A DNA stretch of 10,747 nucleotides from Acidobacteriota bacterium. GTDB lineage: Bacteria; Acidobacteriota; Terriglobia; Bryobacterales; Bryobacteraceae. The stretch lies in the NCBI GenBank assembly GCA_947466555.1, contig CANIFK010000117.1, forward strand, positions 1 through 10,747, read 5' to 3'. This document shows, in pieces, positions 1 to 6,694 of the stretch; the stretch's first letter is position 1, and every line of letters starts with the position of its first letter. The translations under genes were made by a program, and so were the position numbers. Below the pieces are notes generated by a model. That model searched no databases, was not told the origin of the DNA, and was given only the letters and a program-made list of their open reading frames with translations.

Positions 1-327
1 GGATTTGGCGGCGGGCTTGAGGGCTTGGAGGGACCACCAGCCCTGCTGGGTCCACGGCGCGCCGGCATCGATCCATTTGGCGAGGACTTCCTGATCGGTA
101 GCGGGGAGGGCGCCGTCGGGCGGCATCTGGCCGAGTTGGACGCGGCGGAGGAGTTTTGGAAGGCCGGCTTTGAGGGTGGCTTCGCGGGTGGAAAGATCGA
201 CGCCGGCGGTCCTGGCTTTGGCGTTGTGGCAGTGGGCGCAGCGGCGCGCGAGGAGGGCGGGCGCGTCGACGGATAGGTCGGCGGCGAAGCCCAGGCATGT
301 CGTAGCTAGTAAAATTGCGGCGCGCAC
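1..327 (-). CDS. Planctomycete-type cytochrome c domain protein (DUF1549/DUF1553-like family), N-terminal fragment
   Basis: This is the first 109 codons of a gene that runs off the left edge. It starts with GTG at 327; reading upstream in frame, a TGA comes before any ATG, GTG or TTG. Residues 1-16 form a short Sec-type signal peptide. A heme-binding CxxCH follows at residues 30-34 (CAHCH, in the context RRCAHCHNAK), then a GQMPP motif at 66-70 and KWIDAGAPW at 84-92. That order is typical of the cytochrome module found at the N terminus of large Planctomycete/Acidobacteria proteins, usually followed by DUF1549 and DUF1553 domains, which would lie outside the window. The protein should sit in the periplasm; a role in redox or in polysaccharide use is only inferred. 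It is divergent from the M20 hydrolase across 28 bp. The domain call is confident; the full-length architecture is not visible. Confidence 0.82.
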   Translation of the reverse strand, partial: MRAAILLATTCLGFAADLSVDAPALLARRCAHCHNAKARTAGVDLSTREATLKAGLPKLLRRVQLGQMPPDGALPATDQEVLAKWIDAGAPWTQQGWWSLQALKPAAKS

Positions 328-355
328 GCGAATGGTCCGTTTATATCATGAGGGA
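328..355. promoter_or_regulatory. Divergent intergenic region with an AT island that could serve both genes
   Basis: Only 28 bp separate the two divergent start codons. An AT-rich island (TTTATAT, 340-346) stands out from the GC-rich surroundings. On the minus strand it reads TATAAA (345-340), 12 nt before the GTG at 327. On the plus strand TATATC (342-347) lies 8 nt before the ATG at 356. Both could be overlapping -10 elements giving very short leaders. No clear -35 was recognised on either strand, so this is a suggestion from base composition and position only. Confidence 0.3.
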
Positions 356-1744
356 ATGAGACTGGGACTGCTGCTGATTGCGCCGTTGCTGTATGGGGAG
401 GTCGGGGCGCGCGTGGATACGCACGCAGAACGGCTGGGGACGGTTTCGCGTCAGATATGGGAACTGGCGGAATTGGGATACAAGGAGACGAAGAGTTCGG
501 CGCTGCTGCAGGACGAATTGCGACGGGCGGGGTTCACGGTGCAGGGCGGCGTGGCGGGGATGCCGACGGCGTTTGTGGCGACCTACGGGAGCGGGAGCCC
601 AGTGATTGGCCTGATGGCGGAATACGACGCGCTGCCGGGATTGTCGCAGGAGGATGTGGCGAAGCGGGCGCCGCGCACGGCCGGGGCGGCGGGGCATGGG
701 TGCGGGCATAACCTGTTGGGCGCGGGGAGCGTGCTGGCTGCGATTGCGTTGAAGGAAGAGGGATTCCAGGGGACGTTGAAGGTGTTCGGCACGCCGGCGG
801 AGGAGGGCGGGGCGGGGAAGGTGTATATGATCCACGCGGGTTTATTTGCTGGTGTGGACGCGATGTTGGCGTGGCATCCGGGTGATTCCAATGGCGCCAG
901 TTTGGGCACGATGAACGCCAATATCAGTGCGAAGTTCCGGTTCCGGGGTGTGGCCTCGCATGCGGCGATGGCGCCGGAAGAAGGGCGGAGTGCGCTGGAC
1001 GCGGTGATGCTGTTCGGGCACGCGGTGGACCTGCTTCGGGAGCACGTACCGGCGGAGGCGCGGATGCACTACATCGTGACGCAGGGTGGAGCGGCGGCCA
1101 ATATTGTGCCGGACGTAGCCGAGGTTTCCATCACAGTGCGGCATGCGTCGATGAAGGTGCTGGATGGCATTTGGAAGCGGATTGAAAAGGCGGCGGAGGG
1201 GTCGGCCTTAGCCACGGAGACGCGGGTGGAGCAGCAGCTGATTGGCAGTGTTTATAACCTGTTGCCGAACGACGCACTGGCGGGCATGTACGACCGAAGC
1301 CTGCGCCGGTTTGGCGGGTTGCAGTACTCAGCGGAGGAGCAGGCGTTCGCCGCTCAGTTGCGGAAGACACTGTTTACGGATCCGGAGTTGGCGTTGGGCA
1401 GCGAGGCTGCGATTCAACCGGTGCAGACTGGCGCGGGGGCCGCGTCGACCGATGCGTCGGACGTGTCGTGGGTGGTGCCGATGTCGCAGTTGAATGTGGC
1501 GACATTTGTGCCGGGAATTTCGCCGCACACGTGGCAATCGACTGCTTGCGCGGGGATGTCGATTGGCCGGAAGGGAATGGTCCTGGCGGCGAAGGTGATG
1601 GCGCAGACAGCCGCCGATATCTACGCCAATCCGAAGTTGTTGGAGTCTGTTCGTGCGTCGTTTGAGAAGCGGCGGGCGGGGTTTTCGTACCAGTCACGCG
1701 TGCCGAAAGCCGCCGCGCCGCCGTTGAATTACAGGGATCGCTAG
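356..1744 (+). CDS. Exported M20-family amidohydrolase/peptidase, AbgB-like
   Basis: This is a zinc-dependent amidohydrolase of 462 residues that should cleave an amide or peptide bond. The closest family I recognise is the aminobenzoyl-glutamate hydrolase subunit B (AbgB) branch of M20; its length is close to the family norm. Metal and catalytic motifs are in order: AEYDALPG (88-95), GHGCGHN (113-119), PAEEGG (147-152), AWHPG (172-176), SHAAM (201-205, dimerisation domain) and PHTWQ (390-394) near the C terminus. I chose the ATG at 356 because it opens a hydrophobic signal peptide (MRLGLLLIAPLLYGEVGA). The frame stays open back to 170, but that part overlaps the divergent cytochrome gene. 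A GAGGGA stretch abuts this ATG directly, too close for a normal ribosome site. E. coli AbgB is cytoplasmic and pairs with AbgA; here there is a signal peptide and no AbgA neighbour, so the substrate is open. The stop codon overlaps that of the convergent oxidoreductase gene. Confidence 0.88.
   Translation: MRLGLLLIAPLLYGEVGARVDTHAERLGTVSRQIWELAELGYKETKSSALLQDELRRAGFTVQGGVAGMPTAFVATYGSGSPVIGLMAEYDALPGLSQEDVAKRAPRTAGAAGHGCGHNLLGAGSVLAAIALKEEGFQGTLKVFGTPAEEGGAGKVYMIHAGLFAGVDAMLAWHPGDSNGASLGTMNANISAKFRFRGVASHAAMAPEEGRSALDAVMLFGHAVDLLREHVPAEARMHYIVTQGGAAANIVPDVAEVSITVRHASMKVLDGIWKRIEKAAEGSALATETRVEQQLIGSVYNLLPNDALAGMYDRSLRRFGGLQYSAEEQAFAAQLRKTLFTDPELALGSEAAIQPVQTGAGAASTDASDVSWVVPMSQLNVATFVPGISPHTWQSTACAGMSIGRKGMVLAAKVMAQTAADIYANPKLLESVRASFEKRRAGFSYQSRVPKAAAPPLNYRDR
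1741..1744. other. Palindromic CTAG shared by two convergent stop codons
   Basis: The M20 gene ends in TAG at 1742-1744 on the plus strand. The oxidoreductase gene ends in TAG at 1743-1741 on the minus strand. The four bases CTAG therefore supply both stops, and the genes overlap by 4 bp tail to tail. There is no space for an intergenic terminator, so any terminator must lie inside the opposing coding sequence. I saw no hairpin followed by a T run on either side. Confidence 0.95.
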
Positions 1745-3036
1745 AGGCCCTTTACCTTCCAGCCATCACGATACGGGCGCTTCAGGAACTGATTGGCCTG
1801 CTTTTCATTGCGGAACTGCAGCTTGGCCGAGTTCCATTCGAGCGTCGTTTTCGGGAAGCGCGTGGCGAGACTGCCGAGGAGCACCGTTTCGCTGAGCGGG
1901 CCGGAATAGGTAAATGGCGTGGAGGTTGGTCCCTTGCCGAGAATGGCATCGACGAACTGGTGGTAGTGGTCGTTCTTGGTGACTTCGGGGAGTTTGAAGT
2001 CCTTGAACGAGGCGGACGGGAAGAGGGCGGGGAAGGCGACGTGGGGCACCAGCATGACGCCTTTGGTGCCGATGATGATGGAGCCTTGATCGGGCACTTT
2101 TGCGCTTTCGATGAGAGCCAGGATTTCCTTCGGCGGGCGTTCGTCGCCGTCGTACCAGGTGACGTTGACGGTTTTGCCATCGGTGTACTGCGTGCCGGGG
2201 AAGGTGTACTTGACGATGGCGTTGACGGCCCAGCTGTGTTGATTCGGCGCAGGTCCTTCGGCGCGCACCGTTAGCGGCGCAGTGAGTGCCAGAGCTCCGA
2301 AAACGGGATCGTAAATATGGCAACCCATGTCGCCGAAGGTGCCGGTGCCGAATTCCAAACGCTTGCGCCAGTTGCCGGGGTGGCAGTAGTTCTTGATGTA
2401 GCCTTCGGGGCGCGCGACGCCGATCCACTTATCCCAATCGAGGGTGGCGGGAATGGGGTCTGTGGTGGTCGGACGCGGGTCGAGATCGCCCCACTTTTTA
2501 TTGCTCCAGGCGTGGACTTCCTTCACCTTGCCGATGGTGCCGTTGTGGACGAGCTCGACGGCGGTGCGGTACTCGGCGTTGGAGTGAATCTGGATTCCCA
2601 TCTGGGTGACGAGCTTCTTCGAGACGGCGTATTTCTGCAGGGCGCGGGCCTCGGCGACGTGGGACGTGAGTGGCTTCTGGCAGTAGACATGGAGCCCGCG
2701 GCGCATGGCGCTCATGGCCTGCGGGGCGTGCATATGGTCCGGCGTACCGACGCAGATCGCGTCGAGGTTTTTGTACTCCTTGTCGAGCATCTCTCGCCAA
2801 TCCTGGTAGTGCTTGGCCTTGGGGTAGGTGGTCTTTACGCGCTCCGTGCGCGCGGTGTCGACATCGGCAGCGGCGATGAGATCCACCGAGGCGTGCGTGG
2901 AGATGCCGTTCAGAGTGGCCCAGGCCATGCCGTTGGCGCCCATGGAGGCCAGACGGACGCGACCGCTGGGCGGCGCGGAGATCAGGTTTCTGATGAAGAA
3001 GGGGGCGGCGATGAAGCCGCGGCGGGTGATGGACAT
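1741..3036 (-). CDS. Tat-exported Gfo/Idh/MocA-family oxidoreductase
   Basis: This is an NAD(P)-dependent oxidoreductase of 431 residues, of the type that acts on sugars, inositols or related polyols. The N terminus carries a twin-arginine signal (SITRRGFIAAPFF, residues 2-14), so the protein is predicted to be exported folded with its cofactor, as known for glucose-fructose oxidoreductase. A Rossmann nucleotide-binding segment follows (SMGANGMAWA, 31-40; AAADVD, 55-60), then GTPDHMHAP (97-105) and the family's catalytic-lysine motif as CQKPL (119-123, Lys121). GDMGCHIYDP (235-244) matches the conserved C-terminal-domain Asp/His region. The ATG at 3036 was chosen over an upstream in-frame ATG because it sits directly before the Tat motif and has AGGAA (3046-3042) 5 nt upstream. 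That site overlaps the stop codon of the preceding LRR gene, which suggests coupled translation. It is the last gene of the seven-gene run. The substrate cannot be read from the sequence. Confidence 0.9.
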   Translation of the reverse strand: MSITRRGFIAAPFFIRNLISAPPSGRVRLASMGANGMAWATLNGISTHASVDLIAAADVDTARTERVKTTYPKAKHYQDWREMLDKEYKNLDAICVGTPDHMHAPQAMSAMRRGLHVYCQKPLTSHVAEARALQKYAVSKKLVTQMGIQIHSNAEYRTAVELVHNGTIGKVKEVHAWSNKKWGDLDPRPTTTDPIPATLDWDKWIGVARPEGYIKNYCHPGNWRKRLEFGTGTFGDMGCHIYDPVFGALALTAPLTVRAEGPAPNQHSWAVNAIVKYTFPGTQYTDGKTVNVTWYDGDERPPKEILALIESAKVPDQGSIIIGTKGVMLVPHVAFPALFPSASFKDFKLPEVTKNDHYHQFVDAILGKGPTSTPFTYSGPLSETVLLGSLATRFPKTTLEWNSAKLQFRNEKQANQFLKRPYRDGWKVKGL

Positions 3037-3044
3037 TTCGGTTC

Positions 3045-3866
3045 CTATCGGCGGACTTGGTTTACTTTGCCGGAGCGTAGATCGCAATTGGGCAGCGCGG
3101 CGCGAAGGCGGGCGACACCGGCATCAGTGAGGTTGGTGTTGACGACGTCGAGCCGTTTGAGGTTTTTCAGTTTGATGAGATGGTCGATGCCGACGTCGGT
3201 GATCTTGCTGTTGCGGAGGCTGAGGACTTCCAGCTGCGTCATGCCGGAAAGGGTTTCGGCGCCGCGGTCGGTGACGGTCACCTGCCATAGGCCGGAGTCG
3301 GTGCGTTGGAGTCCGCCGAGGTCGAGTTCCTTCAAACCCCCGATGAGGCGGAGGGGCGTGAGGCCGACGTCCGTCATTTTATTTCCCCCGAAGGCGAGCG
3401 CTCGGAGCTTGGGCATGGTGGCGAAAAACTCGACGCCGTTATCGGTCATTTCGGCGTAGCCGGCGTCGATCCAGGAGAGTTCGGGATGGTTGGCGAGATG
3501 GGCCAGGCCGGTGTCGGTGAGTTTGGTGCCGCGCAGGTTCAGCCACTGGAGTTTGGGCCAGTTTTTAACAACGGCCAGCGCGCCATCGCCCGTAAGTTCG
3601 GCGTAGTAGAGGTTGAGATGAGTGACCTTGGTGAGCCCCTTCAGATGCGAGAAGCCGAGGTCGGTAATGCGGGTGTGGGAGAGGTCGAGACGTTCGAGCG
3701 TGGGGATCTGGCCAACGCGACGGAGGTCGCCATCGGTGATCCAGGTTCGGGATAAGTCGAGTGCGACGATTTCGCCTTTCGCGTTCGTTTCCGCGGTGCC
3801 GCCCATATCCTTCACCCAGCCCGCTGGGGAAAGTGTGGCGGCGAGCAATAGCGTTAGCGTCCACAT
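3045..3866 (-). CDS. Exported leucine-rich-repeat protein, single module
   Basis: The product has 273 residues: a Sec signal peptide (MWTLTLLLAATLSPA, 1-15), an N-terminal cap (GWVKDMGG, 16-23; LDLSRTWIT, 36-44) and roughly nine LRRs of about 24 residues with the pattern LxxLxLxxTxITDxGLxxL. It closes with a cap ALPNCDLRSG (257-266). One repeat near 176-206 (LKELDLGGLQRTDSGLWQVT) looks irregular. LRR solenoids generally bind proteins or glycans; no catalytic domain is present. The ATG at 3866 is chosen because the signal peptide begins there and GGAGG (3882-3878) lies upstream, inside the end of the preceding LRR gene. Only 2 bp separate it from that gene's stop, so the two are almost certainly cotranscribed and coupled. 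Its caps resemble those of the second module of the neighbour, pointing to duplication. It is expected in the periplasm or outside the cell; the partner is unknown. Confidence 0.85.
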   Translation of the reverse strand: MWTLTLLLAATLSPAGWVKDMGGTAETNAKGEIVALDLSRTWITDGDLRRVGQIPTLERLDLSHTRITDLGFSHLKGLTKVTHLNLYYAELTGDGALAVVKNWPKLQWLNLRGTKLTDTGLAHLANHPELSWIDAGYAEMTDNGVEFFATMPKLRALAFGGNKMTDVGLTPLRLIGGLKELDLGGLQRTDSGLWQVTVTDRGAETLSGMTQLEVLSLRNSKITDVGIDHLIKLKNLKRLDVVNTNLTDAGVARLRAALPNCDLRSGKVNQVRR

Positions 3867-3868
3867 GG

Positions 3869-5836
3869 TTAACTCTTCCTCCGGGTGGGCAGGGCCGAGG
3901 CTGGATCGAAGACGATGCGGCACTGCGGCATGGCCTGCTGCAGTTTGTTGTTTGCGGCCTCGGTGATCAGCGTGTGGTAGATGTTCAGGTCGCGTAGGGC
4001 GGGGAATTTGGACAGAGTGTCGATGGCGGCGTCGGTGAGGTTGGCGGTGTCGAGCCGTAGCAGTTCCAGCTTGGGAAGTGCGGGTTGGAGTTCGGCCAAG
4101 CCTTTGTCGGAGAGGCCCGTGTAGTCGAGGTTCAGTTGCTTGAGCGCGGTGAAGCGGGCGAGGTGGGGAACGGTTGTGTCGTCGATGCGCGTACGCGCCG
4201 CCTCGAGGTGGTTCAGCTTCGTCAGGCCGGAGAGAGGGGCCAGTCCCTTCGTGCCGATTTTGTTGTAGCTGATATTGAGATATTCGAGCTCCGTGAAGCC
4301 GGCGACGGACTTCATGGCTTCTTCGGAAATGTCGGTGCTAAGCAGGTCCAAGTGGCGGATGGCTTTGAGGGGCGCCAACGATTTGATGCCCGCGTCGGAT
4401 ACCTCTGTGTAGGCGAGTCGGAGCCGGTGGAGGTTGGTGAGTTTAGCGATCTCGGTGGCACCGGCATCGTTGATGGGCGCGTTGGCGGCATCGAGATCCT
4501 CGATGGATGCCAGTACGCCGAGACCAGCGCCGCGGACGAGGGTGTGGTTGATGGTGAGCCGCTGTAGATGCTTCAACGCGGCCAGCGGGGCGAGTCCTTT
4601 ATCGGAGACCATCGTGTGGCCGAGGTCGAGGTCGCGCAGCCCGGATAGCTTTGCCACATTCGCCATCCCGCCGTCGCCGATTTCGGTTGTGTTCAGCCGC
4701 AATCGTTCCAGCGCGGGGAGGGCGGCCAGATGCGCCAACTGCCCTTCCGTAACGGGTGTGCGGGATAGATCGACCGAGCGAATCTGTCCGGCTTCGCTGC
4801 TGGAGCGACCGCCGAGCCGTTCGATCCACGCGGCCATGGCGGCGGGCGTTTTGGAGGCAGGGGCGGCCGTGCGGAGCGTGGAATCGGTAGAAGCCGGGGC
4901 GGAGTCCTGGAAGGCGATCTGGACGCCGGGAACGGCGGCGCGGAAATCCTCGATGCCGTTGCGCGTGACGCGGGTGTAGCGGAGGTCGAGTGTGGAGAGG
5001 TTTTTGAGAGTCTTCAGTTTCGCAAGGCCGGCGTTGGTGACCTGAGAGCGGTAGAGATTGAGTTCGGTGAGCTGCGTCATGCGCGCGAGCGTGTCCATGG
5101 ACTCGTCGGAGAGGTGGGCGCCCAGCAGGTTCAACGTGCGGAGGTTGGTGAGGTTGCGGAGCTGATCCACGCCGCGGTCGGTGATCTTGAGGCCGTAGAG
5201 GTCGAGCGATTCGAGTGTCTTCAACTGGGCCAAATGGCGGAGGCCTTCGTCGGTGACGAAGGTGTCGCGCAGTCCAAGGGTGCGCAGTTTCGCCATGCCG
5301 GTAACGGAGGCGAGTCCGGCATCGGTGACGGGCGTATAGCCGAGGTCGAGCTTTTCGGCATTGACGAAGGGCGCGAGGCCTTCGCCCTTGACGCGGGTCA
5401 TGGTGAAGCGCAGTTCGCGGAGTTGCGTCAGGTTGGCGAACTGCTTCAGGCCTTTGTCGCTGACGTTGACGTTGGTGAGGAAGTGAAGCGAAAAGCCGAG
5501 TTTGTCGAGCTTTGTGAGTGTCGCCAGCGCCCTTAGTTCATCGTTGGCGTCGAGCGTGGAGCCGGCGCCCGGATTGAAGATGGTGCCAGGGAGGATCAGT
5601 TCACGCAGCTCGGTGCACGGGCTGAGTTTGCCGAGGTCGCGGTGATCGACAATGGTGCCGACGAGATCGACGGCTTCCAAACGGAAATTGCCATTGGGAA
5701 GTTGGCTGGGGTCGTTGATCCAGGAAGCCGTGTTGAGCAATCGCACGCGACCGCCGAACTGGAGTGCCCATTCGGCGGTGGGGAGGTCCGTTTGCGCCAG
5801 TAGCGGCAGGGCGAGAAGAAATAGCAGGATTCTCAC
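3869..5836 (-). CDS. Large exported leucine-rich-repeat protein with two LRR modules
   Basis: The product has 655 residues. A Sec signal peptide (MRILLFLLALPLLAQ, 1-15) leads into module A: cap EWALQFGG (22-29), an irregular stretch to about 120, then regular 24-residue LRRs to about 297, closed by AAVPGVQIAFQD (300-311). A linker rich in Ser, Thr, Ala and Pro (312-332) joins module B: cap AWIERLGG (336-343), VDLSRTPVT (355-363), LRRs to about 630, closed by AMPQCRIVFDP (635-645). Repeats follow LxxLxLxxTxVTDxGLxxLxxL. No transmembrane segment, enzyme domain or anchor is visible beyond the signal. The start is GTG at 5836, with a weak AGG 6 nt upstream. It lies 20 bp after the hydrolase gene and 2 bp before the single-module LRR gene. 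Expected in the periplasm or secreted; binding of a protein or glycan is inferred from the fold family alone. Confidence 0.87.
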   Translation of the reverse strand: MRILLFLLALPLLAQTDLPTAEWALQFGGRVRLLNTASWINDPSQLPNGNFRLEAVDLVGTIVDHRDLGKLSPCTELRELILPGTIFNPGAGSTLDANDELRALATLTKLDKLGFSLHFLTNVNVSDKGLKQFANLTQLRELRFTMTRVKGEGLAPFVNAEKLDLGYTPVTDAGLASVTGMAKLRTLGLRDTFVTDEGLRHLAQLKTLESLDLYGLKITDRGVDQLRNLTNLRTLNLLGAHLSDESMDTLARMTQLTELNLYRSQVTNAGLAKLKTLKNLSTLDLRYTRVTRNGIEDFRAAVPGVQIAFQDSAPASTDSTLRTAAPASKTPAAMAAWIERLGGRSSSEAGQIRSVDLSRTPVTEGQLAHLAALPALERLRLNTTEIGDGGMANVAKLSGLRDLDLGHTMVSDKGLAPLAALKHLQRLTINHTLVRGAGLGVLASIEDLDAANAPINDAGATEIAKLTNLHRLRLAYTEVSDAGIKSLAPLKAIRHLDLLSTDISEEAMKSVAGFTELEYLNISYNKIGTKGLAPLSGLTKLNHLEAARTRIDDTTVPHLARFTALKQLNLDYTGLSDKGLAELQPALPKLELLRLDTANLTDAAIDTLSKFPALRDLNIYHTLITEAANNKLQQAMPQCRIVFDPASALPTRRKS

Positions 5837-5856
5837 AACTGCCTAGCGTATCGCAG

Positions 5857-6681
5857 CTACTGCTTTTTCTGTTTTTCCAGCGTGTAGAGGTAGTACTGTT
5901 CCCGTTCGCTGACGTACTCGCGATAGCCGGCTGGATCGATGAAGGGGTTGGCCGCGCCGGGCTTCAGGTTCTTGTATTTCTTGGCCATGTCGTAGTATTC
6001 GCCGTGGGCGCCGAGGAAGAGGTCGCACTGCAACGCTTTGAGTACCCGGAAGGTGCGGGCGTAGTCGCCGGCCATTTCCGGATAGGTCTTGTTGTTAACC
6101 AGTTCGAAGCCGGGATTGACGTTGGGGCTGCCGATGATGACGGCGTGCAGTTTTTTGCCCTGGTCGGTGGTTTCCATGGTCCAGGTGGTGTTCCCGCGGG
6201 TGTGGCCAGGCGTGAGATGGGCCCGAAGTTTCGAGCCGCCGATTTCGACGATTTCGCCATCCTTCAGCACCTTGTCCACCTTCACTGGCTTCCAAGTATC
6301 GGTGTATTTGTACTGCCCCTGCCCACCGGAGGCGACCACTTTGTCATCGCCTTCCATAATGAAGACCTTGGCGCCGGTGAGTTCTTTTAGGAGAGCGGTA
6401 CCGGCAACATGATCATTATGGGCGTGGTTGGCGAGGATGATCTTCACGTCGGTCAACTTGAAACCTAGCTTCTCGACGCTGGCGCGGATGAGCGGCACCG
6501 TACGGTCGAAGCTGGCATTGATCAGCATGTGGCCCTTGGGAGAGGTGATGAGGTAGCTGGAGAGCCCGGCGGAGCCGACGTAGTAGAGATTGTCGGCGAT
6601 GCGATGAGGTGGGAACGGTTCGTCCCAGTTGTTCTGCGCCAGTAATGGCAGAGCGAGGAGGGGAATCAGGCGAAGGAGCAT
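5857..6681 (-). CDS. Exported metallo-beta-lactamase-fold hydrolase, subclass B3-like
   Basis: The product has 274 residues with a Sec signal peptide (MLLRLIPLLALPLLAQ, 1-16). All expected di-zinc ligands of the B3 pattern are present: HAHNDH at 86-91 (His86, His88, Asp90, His91), His160 in TPGHTRGNTTW (157-167), and His226 in LGAHGEYYD (223-231). The order and the GNTTW context fit subclass B3 beta-lactamases and their environmental relatives, so beta-lactam hydrolysis is possible. Members of this fold also hydrolyse lactones and other esters, and the operon context does not point to antibiotic resistance. The ATG at 6681 is chosen because it opens the signal peptide; the frame stays open far upstream only as a shadow of the glycosyltransferase gene. 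No ribosome site precedes it, but TATAAT lies 7 nt upstream. Expected in the periplasm. Fold certain, substrate unknown. Confidence 0.88.
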   Translation of the reverse strand: MLLRLIPLLALPLLAQNNWDEPFPPHRIADNLYYVGSAGLSSYLITSPKGHMLINASFDRTVPLIRASVEKLGFKLTDVKIILANHAHNDHVAGTALLKELTGAKVFIMEGDDKVVASGGQGQYKYTDTWKPVKVDKVLKDGEIVEIGGSKLRAHLTPGHTRGNTTWTMETTDQGKKLHAVIIGSPNVNPGFELVNNKTYPEMAGDYARTFRVLKALQCDLFLGAHGEYYDMAKKYKNLKPGAANPFIDPAGYREYVSEREQYYLYTLEKQKKQ

Positions 6682-6688
6682 TGTTGAA

Positions 6689-6694
6689 ATTATA
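6689..6694 (-). promoter_or_regulatory. Possible internal -10 element just before the MBL-fold gene
   Basis: The minus strand reads a consensus TATAAT from 6694 to 6689. It overlaps the TAA stop of the glycosyltransferase gene (6692-6690) and ends 7 nt before the ATG at 6681. Transcription from it would begin at or next to the start codon and give a leaderless mRNA, which would agree with the absence of a Shine-Dalgarno sequence there. No good -35 was found 16-19 bp upstream, and stop codons with AT-rich flanks can produce this hexamer by chance. Confidence 0.3.

Noticed and set aside
170..355. N-terminal extension of the M20 hydrolase by 62 codons
   Set aside because: The stretch overlaps the divergent cytochrome-domain gene (1-327), which has a heme motif and signal peptide. 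The extension has no family similarity, while the ATG at 356 begins a signal peptide.
2317..3459. 380-codon open frame on the plus strand, opposite the oxidoreductase and the small LRR gene
   Set aside because: It crosses two clearly real minus-strand genes and its product is low-complexity Gly/Val/Asp-rich sequence typical of the reverse of a GC-rich gene. No domain is recognisable.
3860..3925. Possible frameshift splitting one long LRR gene into two
   Set aside because: The downstream gene has its own strong ribosome site, start codon and signal peptide, and the upstream gene ends with a full C-terminal cap, so they are two separate genes.
3045..5836. Periodic DNA pattern of about 72 bp that could suggest a repeat array or CRISPR
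   Set aside because: The periodicity comes from 24-residue leucine-rich repeats in an intact coding frame. The units diverge strongly at DNA level and there are no identical repeats with spacers.
5857..6681. Calling the hydrolase a named acquired beta-lactamase gene
   Set aside because: Only the B3-type ligand pattern is visible. No mobile element or integron surrounds it and the neighbourhood is metabolic, so a resistance gene name would be unsupported.
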